Shown here: piece after piece, positions 55,622 to 64,000 of the stretch
How the letters are laid out: each line of letters starts with the position of its first letter
Position numbering within the stretch: position 1 is the first letter of the stretch
DNA from: Dysidea avara
Lineage: Eukaryota > Porifera > Demospongiae > Dictyoceratida > Dysideidae
Direction of reading: 5' to 3'
DNA: 64,000 bases
NCBI RefSeq assembly: GCF_963678975.1
Contig: NC_089285.1
Span: 12,587,725-12,651,724 of the forward strand
Translations under genes and position numbers: made by a program
The notes under the pieces: model-generated
Seen by the model: only the letters and a program-made list of their open reading frames with translations
Databases searched by the model: none
Told to the model about the DNA's origin: nothing

Positions 55622-58600
55622 TTATGTGATATAAATATTACCAGTGTGTGTGTGGTATTGTACAGTGTGTTCATTTTGCAGACTCGAGTTTTGTTCAAAT
55701 GATTTACTTCTTAGCAAAGGATGCTTCTTCTTTGAGCCATTGTACTCCTCAGGTGGGACAAACACCAATGATCGACTCATATGGTAAGTCTTTGGACCTG
55801 TAGCACGAACTCTCACTGACAGTGGGACCTCATCAAGTAATACTCTAGTACTGGACACATTTCCTTTGGCTGAAACAGAGTACAATATAATGAACTATAC
55901 AGCTAAAACTGTCCATTATACACTTACCTACAGTGTCGCCCAATTTCCAAAGTTGGTCCAGTTTGTGAGGTGTTGATGTTCTAGAGGTGGTGTCATCTAG
56001 AGCTACTTGTGTAAATCCTTTTGGTGTGAACTGAACACTATAGCTACCTACAAATGGACACACATACATCATGTATTGTGAGTGGTTGCACGAAGGAAAA
56101 AGCCAAAACGTGTTGATTCATAGAAACTTCTTCAAGAGCCAGTACAGTATGTTACTCATAAACATGTTATCATTAACGACACATACGTTTTATACTGTGA
56201 GGAGTTGGCGTTCTTCTTTCCATCTTATGAGGAGTAGTAAGCCTTCTAACACGACGACGCTGTAAGTGATCTACATGGAAAAAAGCATATATACACACTT
56301 CTTAGAGTATATTATATGTGAGTACAACGGAACCTGTAGTTGGGGAAGAAGAATGGCGAGCAGAAGAGTAACTGAGATATGGATTTCTGATTACTTTATC
56401 AGTATTTTTTAGTAGCTTGATTTTATGTTGAATGTTTTTCTCAGTTTCCCAGGCAGCATGTCTTGTGGCTCTTTCTAACGTAGCAGTTTGTTTCATCTTA
56501 ATTGTCTGATCTCTTCGAGGCTTGTGGATATCCCAAGATATAAGGTTAGTCTGTAACTGCGCCCTTTTCTGCTCTTGCTTCTTTTTTAACCATTCTGACA
56601 CTGACGGCTTTGGAGATATGCCAAGTGATTGTAGAGTAGTACCAAAAACAGCATTCTCAGTTGCTGCAGTTTCTAATACTTCATCTATTTTCGAATGTAC
56701 GGTCTACAAATCAGATATAATATTTGCATGCAAAACAATATGGTTATTGATATCAGTACCTCTGATGTGGCTTGTATCTTTCTTAATCTACTGTTGTACT
56801 TGTCCACCAATTCTTTAGATTCCTCTTTGGCTTTACTCTACACACAAGTGTGGTATAACATGCATAAAGCCATAACAATGTTTAACCTCTTTCATTTTGT
56901 GCTCCATTCTCATTTTTTCAAGATGTTCTTCTAGCCTCGCAAATTCAAACTGCTTTGTTAACTTGACATGTGTTGCTTCTGCCTACAAAATCAGAACACA
57001 ATGTACTGTATAATTATAGAGTATACACTATTGTGCATACCTTTAGCAATTCTTGAATGGCAAGAAAAGCTGGAGTCTTCTTTGTATCTAACTGAGCCCT
57101 TGCTTTCCTGATACGTCTTTCAAGAGGATCGATATCAATGACTACTGGAGATGGAGCTTTAACTGGTTCAGGACTAGGGGTAGCTGGGGGTGTGGGTGTT
57201 GGCAGAGGTGTAGGTGTTCTGGACTCTTCCCAGAGTAGCACTGGTAAAGTTTTTCGTAGTTGAGATGCCTCATCTATCAAATCATCAGCAGCATTCTTTG
57301 CTACCTTCTCACCAACCTCCATAGCTTTTCTACCAAGAGGTGATCCCATTATGGCCCCAGCTAGGAAAGTAGCCTGAGCACCATACAGTGCCACAGCACT
57401 AGCTATCATTGTGGTCGGCTTTTGCTCCTGCCCACGCAAGAAACTAATGGCCCTAGAAAACAAACTGCTATCTGATTTGAACCTTTCTGGTCTCTCAAGT
57501 GACTTTTGCTTGCCAATAGTCTCTCCTCCTGGTGACTGCATTGCTGCAGACTGGTGAGTATCTTGATCTTTAGGTAACGTTGTAGCTGTTTCCTCCTCTG
57601 TGCTAACCTTTTCACTGTCTAATGGATGCTGTATATGTTCAGTCACTTGATCTTCCTTAGCAGCATCTACACTAGCCTTAACTTGACCACTTTGAACAGC
57701 ATCGTCATCAAGGCTTTGCTCTGTAATTTTGTTTTCAGCATCAAATGCAGCTTGTTTTTCAGGCAATGACTTTTTCTCATCATCAAATGCAACCTGTTTT
57801 TCAAGTAATGGTTTTTTATTTTCAACACTGGATACAGTGACTTCATGTACCATGATTGCTGACTCATTTGTTTTCTCAACAGCTCCTGGAATGTCTTCCT
57901 CAGGTGGTATATCCTTTGTTTCACTAACAGGAGAAAAGTAGCTATATGGCTGTCCTCCAGCACCTTGTATCAATGCTGCAGCTTCTGCATGCCCATAAGC
58001 TTGAGCACAATCTAGTGGGGTTAGCTTATCATTCTGTAGTAAATAGTAAATAACATATGAATGTACAGAATATATGGGCTTAAGGTGCAATATTGACTTT
58101 TTAAAAAATATTAAAGTCCCTAAAGACTGACTTGAGCTCTTATGCGATTAATTTTTCGTTGAGTTTGTAAGTTTGTTTCATCATTACACTAGATCAATTT
58201 TTTCAGCAGTTTACTTTTGCAAATGCACTGCCTAATTGTGACCCGTACACTAATCACTATAGCAACAATGTATACATGCATGCAACCTGTTTAAGTGGCC
58301 CAAGCAATTCAATTACATTTTTTCATTAGATAACATTCTCTCAAGTAGTGCAAAGCATACTACTTGAATGTATCTGCTCTGCTGGTGTAGTGGTATCATA
58401 CAAGTTTCCCATTCTTGTGACCTGGGTTCAATTCCCAAGCAGTGCAACCTTTTTTGTTTTGTGTTTTTAGTATAAGCGATATCCACAATGACATTTTTTG
58501 ACAATTTGACATAACAAAATGTTTCTAAATTCGAAAAAAAAGGTGAAGTTGAAGCATATAGTATATAAGGCAATACAAATGTATTATTTGTGTGTGCAAT

Positions 58601-61600
58601 TAAGATTTTGGTCTGTTTTCCTCGTTGGATCTCATTTGCATTGTCACAATACGTTTATCTATAATTATCTCCTGAATAAAAATACAAACAATATTTTTTC
58701 AATTACTACATGCTAAAGTCTGTGAAACCCCCACAATAACACACCCCATCACATTCTGTCATTGTGGATATTGTCTATTGTTACGTCCTCAGTAGTCCAA
58801 CAGGGACACGCAGTTACTTTACTTATCAGCTGACACATATAAACTGACCTCTTCAGTAGTAAGTACCACATTAGGGTCAAAGTTAGCATCCAGTATCATC
58901 TTCACACACAATGATTGACCCTGCACTGCACTATAGTGTAGTATAGTGCTTCCATCTGATGTTTGGGCATAAATGTCGCATCCAATTGAAGCAAGATATT
59001 CCAAAGTGTCTATATACGTACAACATAACACAGTACATCAGCCATCAACCTATCAACATACCAGCTTGTCCATTGGCTGCTGCATCATGAATGGGTCTTA
59101 CTCCCTTTGAACTTTGCAATTCAAAATCTGCTCCATACTGTGCTAGCAGTTGAAGAGCCTCCAGGAAACCTAGACTAGCTGCCAGATGAGTCAAACTGTG
59201 GCAAATATCATACCATGTGACATTGCGATGTAGCTAATATCTATACCTTCTTCCGTCTCTATTTTGATGGTTACAGTTAGAGCCTCTGCTTAACAAAAAC
59301 TCCATGCAACCAAGACTACCTCCTTCAAGTGCATGGAACAGTGAAGTCTGGCCTTCAGCATCTTCAGCATTGCCATTACACCTGGCTGTCTCGATCAGGT
59401 ACTGACAAGCTAGTAGGTTGTCATTTCTTGATGCCATGTGAAGAGCTACAAAGTCACAATGAAACAAAAGTATAGTGCATGTTTGCATGACTATTTGTAA
59501 AGAAATAACTGTTGTCCTATACCACTGGAACACAAAAGAGCCTTGTTAAACATTTACTGTATATCCCTTCATATATAGGAATTTCTATAATATGCATGCA
59601 TAACATAATAACTCATACAGTTGAGCGTTATTTGGCTCTCTTTATCTCAACATTCTTTAATGCTTCCCTACCATTTAATGCTTCCCTACCATTCAATCCT
59701 TCCCCATCAATTTTATTGCAGTCAGCTCCAAACATAACAAGTAACTGAAGACAGTTGATACTACCTATATGCACACGTAAGGAATGTTTTATTAATGTGG
59801 ATCACATAGCTCACCAGCATTCTGTGCTGCCCAGTGCAGTGGCGTTCTCTTATTGCCATCTTCACTTTCCATATCACATCCTGCTTCTAGCAGATACTTC
59901 AAACATGCTTCGTTCCTGGAGTACAAGACAAAGTACATGTCATAAAGTGATACCAAAACATTTCCTTGTTGCATTTTAATACTCCATGTATTACACATAC
60001 TGCCAATTGTTGGTGCAGCTAAGGAGCTGGAATGTTTGAATAGTTTTGGTGTACACAAGCTATATGTAAAAATTAATTATGAAACTTCAGTGCCAGTGAA
60101 TTATGTTGATCATGTGTCGCAATTGATGATGATGTAGCACTTGTTTTTGACTATGAAAGTCACACAATGTGCTATTATATTTTGGGGGTTCTGGGGGGCT
60201 TCGAATAGAATACCTAGTAATGGTACTGAGGTTTTGTGGGTACACAAGTTGGAAATTTCATTGAGATAAAAGATGCTTGATGATCAACTTTCTCTGAAAT
60301 TTTGCATAAAGCAGTTTACAGCTGGTATGAAAGGTATGAAAAGTCACAAAGAGTCAACAGTCATGTCATACTAGTCAGAGATGTTACACAAATACCTGTA
60401 CAACTAGAAGTTTATGAAGTACATTTTACTTACCCAGAATTAGCAGCATAGTGTACAGGTAAGTTTCCCTGCTTAGTAGGGACATTAACTGCTAGTCCCA
60501 GCTGTGCCAAAGCAACAAGACAGTCAAGCTGGCCACTACCTGTAAGGAAAGAAACTTTATAAACTAGTACCACTTTTTTACTAGTACCTGCTGCCCAATG
60601 CAGGGCCGTGCAATCCTCAGCATCACGTGTTTGTATGTTACAGCCAAGATTAATTAATGTCTCAATGTTCTTACTGTTTCCACCCATGGCAGCACTATGC
60701 AGAGGGGTTCTACCCTGTTTGTCACACAGCTCCAACAAGGAAGGCAGGGCTTTACACAGTATTTGTATACATTTATGAGCTTTGTCTGCATGGCTCTCAC
60801 AAGCCCAGTGTATGCATCCCTTTCCGTCACTGTCAACTGCATCCAGGGATACCTATAACACACACATACTCTGATCATGCACATGCTGATGTTTAAAGTT
60901 AAGACACATGCAGGGAGTTTCAGAAGCTTTAGAAAATCCCTTTCAATTTTACACGATACTTAACTACAGTGGAACCTCAGTTATCCAGACCCCACTTATC
61001 CGGATTCTCAGTTAACCAAATTACGGAAATGACTGCTCTATTTAGAGTAGTGATTGTTCTATTAAGGTAGTTGAAAATACTGATATTTAAAAAAAAATTT
61101 GATTATGCTATTTAATGTTATTTATACACAGTTTCAGAGATACGGACTTTTCAGACTTATGGACCACCACTGGTCCCAAGGGGTTCAGATAACTGAGGTT
61201 CCACTGTATCCCAAATTAAAGGATATATTGCATCACAAACCACTTGTAGAGCAATAATTTCACAAGTTTTATCTGAGCAATATTTCAGATCAAAAATATA
61301 CATTATCCTATTAGAATAGTGAGGGGCCTATATTGTACCGAGTAACTGAGTGACTCAGGTCACTCGTTTGTATTGTGACAGCATCACCCATTCAAAATAT
61401 TCTAATAGAACAGTCATAGATTAAAGTGTTGTCTGATCTGCATATATATGAATGTATACTAACCTCACTTAGTGGCTATCTCAATAATGAGGCCACCTTG
61501 TTATGCAGGCCAGGTCCAGCAAGTCCAAATGTATTTTACATTCTATTGCTTTTCATTCATAAACCACACCTCATCAATATGGCCAAACTGGTAAAACTTA

Positions 61601-63966
61601 TACAATATTCCCTCAATAAACAGGTCAGCTGAGCAGGTAGACAAGGTAGATATCACTGCTGCTCTTAACTGCACAATTTAACTATAAGAAGCCATACTTG
61701 GCAATAAACTTCATGCTTTTTCTTGCCATTATACCTCAATTATGCTAGGGAATTCTACTAAACAGTCATAGTTTTAACATATCAACCAACGAGATGATTA
61801 CTGGTGACAGTAAAAGTGTCAACAACAGATACAGCATGTGTGGATTGGCTCCATTACAAGTTCGGGAAAGTGTTGTAATGGATGCTGGCTTCCCCATAGG
61901 AAATGTACGGTGAAAGTTTTGATTGATTATAAATATTGTGTCAGGCGTTTGAACAAAAAGATCAGGTCAAGCAAGGCTACGAATGAGCCAAATTTCAAGA
62001 TCGTGCCATAAGTTATTAAATGTTTTGAGGATCCAGCTCAATGCGTACATGCTATAGCGAGTTGCTGGATTGTTGAAAGTCTCAATAATAAGACCACTTT
62101 ATTTTTGGCCACATTCCAGAGGTTTTTGGTAATAGGGCCACCTCACTAATAGAGCCATTTATCATGGGTCCCATAGATGGCTCTATTAACGAAATCTACT
62201 TTTGCCTGTCTTACCTAACTAGTCACCCATGGACCACTGCCTCTGACTCGCTACTAGTACTGACCACATTGAAGTAGAAACTAACTCTAACATTTTCAGT
62301 AGGTGACCCAATGTTGTTCCACTTGTTTGTTTACTTTTAGCAACGTAACTATGACTGGTTAACCAACACATACTGTATCAAAGGAAAGAATGGTGCCAGA
62401 CTTAATGTTTTCATCTTAACATGCACCCCAACTATCAACTACTGAAAAGTGAAGTGGCCATTATACTTCTATGCTCAGCCCATTACAAATGAAGAGCAGT
62501 ATAAAAGGTACCTCTGCAATCAATCCAGTTACTATGGAATATGGTTGATTCCTGTTGCAAATGTAGGGAAGCCATAATGTGCTACCGCGAATTGACACCT
62601 TGCACTGGGAAACAATTAAAGATAAGTCCATGATGCGTGCATCGTCTGTAGTGCGGTATGCCAAAAGGCACCTATCGGGCAGAGGCAACATCCAACGGTG
62701 AAAGAATCAAACCTGTAGTCCTAGCTGTTACACTTGTCTTAGACAGGCAGCTACTTAGGATTATTAAATTCCACTGAATAATAAAAGAATTTTGTAGCAA
62801 CCTATTGAAAGCATTTCGGGTTGCACTGAAGGCACTTTTGGGCTTGGTTATACTTAACCAATACTGCCAAGGTGCCATGAAGGTAATGTGCTGGGTTCTG
62901 GTCAACATTTTTCATGTGAGAAAGTGCAAACCTCCATGATCCCTAATATACAGTACTACTACTACTGTTTTTGTAATATCTAGTTGAAATAAAGTGATTG
63001 TAGATAACCATCGAGTCCACATTATTGACCTTTAATCATGCAGTAACAGTACAGTAGACTATGCAGTGGCGGATCTAGAAATTTTCAGAGGGGGTTTCAG
63101 ATTCCACTCAACTTCAGCCTAGCTGAAAGATGAAGACCAAAAAAAAGGAGAAAAGGTTACAACCTGCTATTGAACACCACAATTGTGATTTCAAAGGCAA
63201 AAGTATGGAGTTTTGCCAGTAGAAAGTCCTTCTATAACACACAATGTATGACTCGTGGCGATTTTACCACCCACACGATGACTCGTCAATAAAGTTGGGG
63301 CGTGCACTATTTTCAGAAGGGGTTTCAGCTGAAACCATTGCAACCCCCCTGTATCCGCCACTGCTATGTAAGTATGATATTCAGTGGTGGTGATTCTAGA
63401 TCTGACATACAGGGAAGTGAATGATGTAGTGTGCATGGATGTAGTAGTTAAGTTCCCATATTTCTACACAACACATGATTAAATTAAAATATGTACCTTC
63501 TTCTTAATTAAAAACTTAACACTTGCATCTATTCCATAGCCGCAGGCATACATAAGTGGAGTGATGCCTCTGCTGTCTGAAGACTGGAGTAGCTGTGCAC
63601 AATTACGAGTGACTGCTTGGAGCATATCAGGAGAGTTTTGAGAAGCAGCAACGTGAGCCACCGTCTGCCCTTCACTGTTGCACTGCTCAACATTAACATT
63701 ATTTGACCTCAGTAGTAGTTCTAGCATTTCTGTTTGTCCACATTGTGCAGCATACAGTAAGGGAGGATTGTCACTACTAGTCACATCAGCTCCTGCGTTT
63801 AATAGTAGCACAAAAGGCTCAAGAGTTCCAGTTGTGATGCTGAGAGTGAGAGGTGTTTGTCCTTGTGTATCTGGGTACTCCACAATATCTGGTGGTAGGT
63901 GGGCAAGAAGAAGCTCCAAGCATTTAATAGAGTTGACTTGTATTGCTAAGTGAAATGGTGACATCC
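55622..63966 (-). CDS. Ankyrin-repeat protein with coiled-coil C-terminal half, 5'-partial, 15 exons
   Basis: Minus-strand exons, 5' to 3': 63966-63497, 60852-60588, 60539-60434, 59915-59815, 59764-59690, 59445-59247, 59195-59062, 59009-58849, 58033-57041, 56982-56887, 56837-56760, 56703-56334, 56270-56196, 56047-55928, 55869-55622. Phases match throughout; 1162 aa are visible and the 5' end lies beyond the window. The first eight exons encode about 13 ankyrin repeats, with phrases such as QGQTPLTLSITTGTLEPFVL, QGRTPLHSAAMGGN, DCTALHWAAG, KRTPLHWAAQNAG and EGLNALHMASRND. The 993-bp exon starts NDKLTPLDCAQAYGHAEAAA, then is acidic and lysine-rich, has a small-residue stretch (MIASAVALYGAQATFLAGAI) and a proline-rich TPTPLPTPTPPATPSPEP segment. 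The next exons are charged and probably coiled coil (EFARLEEHLEKMRMEHKMKE). The gene is not assigned to an orthologue. Scaffold or adaptor role is inferred from the ankyrin repeats only. Confidence 0.88.
58376..58446 (+). tRNA. tRNA-Gly(CCC)-like gene or pseudogene
   Basis: The sequence GCTCTGCTGGTGTAGTGGTA through TTCCCATTC to GGGTTCAATTCCC and GCAGTGCA folds as a tRNA-Gly: D-arm TGGTGTAGTGG (A-box), anticodon loop TTCCCAT (CCC), T-arm CTGGGTTCAATTCCCAAG-like (B-box). Weak points are a T:T pair in the acceptor stem (position 3), a T:T at the base of the anticodon stem (CAAGT/TCTTG) and a mispaired T-stem (CCTGG/CCAAG), so it may be a pseudogene or a SINE head. It is on the strand opposite the ankyrin gene, within an intron. 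No T-run terminator immediately follows except TTTTTTG at about 58450. Confidence 0.6.
60967..61206. mobile_element. pogo/Tc1-like MITE, 240 bp, TA target duplication
   Basis: CAGTGGAACCTCAGTTATCC at 60967 and its reverse complement (GGATA-less form TAACTGAGGTTCCACTG) ending at 61206 are the TIRs, flanked by TA at 60965-60966 and 61207-61208. The interior holds two degenerate CTCTATTTAGAGTAG / GTTCTATTAAGGTAG motifs. Non-autonomous. Related left ends are at 11172 and 19252. Inserted in an intron of the ankyrin gene. Confidence 0.85.
61209..63063. other. Repeat-rich intron of the ankyrin gene
   Basis: No exon with matching phase is needed or seen between 60853 and 63496. The segment CTCAATAATAAGACCACTTT (about 62083) and CTCAATAATGAGGCCACC (61480) are related short repeats. 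GCGGTATGCCAAAAGGCACC at 62652 is an inverted match to 43697. AATATTCTAATAGAACAGTC is at 61395. Otherwise unassigned. Confidence 0.5.
63064..63363. mobile_element. TIR MITE, exactly 300 bp, CTATG target duplication
   Basis: Starts CAGTGGCGGATCTAGAAATT and ends CCTGTATCCGCCACTG; inner G/C tracts (AGAGGGGGTTTCAG / CTGAAACC...CCCCCC) extend the inverted repeats. CTATG at 63059-63063 and 63364-63368 directly flanks it. The window start (1-56) is the same right end. No ORF. Sits in an intron of the ankyrin gene. Confidence 0.85.
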
Positions 63967-64000
63967 CTGAAAAATCTGGAATTTTACAAATGTCTTCAGA

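Noticed and set aside
1-64000. CRISPR array or bacterial operon
   Set aside because: The tandem repeats have no unique spacers and no cas-like genes occur; spliced genes show the sequence is eukaryotic.

Overview
This is eukaryotic, almost certainly metazoan, DNA: AT-rich, with GT-AG introns, long TE-filled introns and 5 recognisable protein-coding genes. The gene set (Integrator subunit 8, NUDT9-type ADP-ribose hydrolases, a large ankyrin protein) and the repeat types (DDE transposons, foldback elements, MITEs, DIRS- and LINE-like remnants) suggest an early-branching marine invertebrate, most likely a sponge. The phylum is inference; there is no rRNA or mitochondrial marker here.

Layout. 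1-20300 is gene-poor and holds repeats: a periodic dispersed repeat (421-1200), a 31-bp satellite (about 1240-3345) interrupted by an inserted palindromic segment, a 0.3-kb perfect-looking palindrome (3544-3867), a decayed DDE transposase whose catalytic blocks are still legible (5341-7088), a 0.7-kb duplicated sequence (7882-8565 and 9989-10726), and fragments of retroelement, hAT-like, LRR-like and unassigned transposon ORFs (11323-18430). 20447-36704 is a complete 30-exon INTS8 gene whose exon phases all match and give a predicted 1006-aa protein. Immediately downstream on the same strand are two tandem NUDT9-like genes (36859-40385 and 40537-53342) with identical exon structure; the second has been inflated to 12.8 kb by repeats in its introns (18-bp satellite, foldback elements, MITEs, LINE and DIRS fragments). 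53775-54698 is an intronless seven-TM, TLC-like membrane protein. 55622-63966 on the minus strand is the 3' 15 exons of an ankyrin-repeat/coiled-coil protein that continues beyond the right edge.

The genes do not form an operon-like pathway. The clear relationships are close head-to-tail packing (about 150 bp between INTS8, NUDT9-A and NUDT9-B), the paralogy of the two NUDT9 genes, with signs of gene conversion, and convergence of the TLC-like and ankyrin genes. All exon boundaries were read by eye from splice signals, phase continuity and family similarity recalled from memory; no alignment or database search was run.
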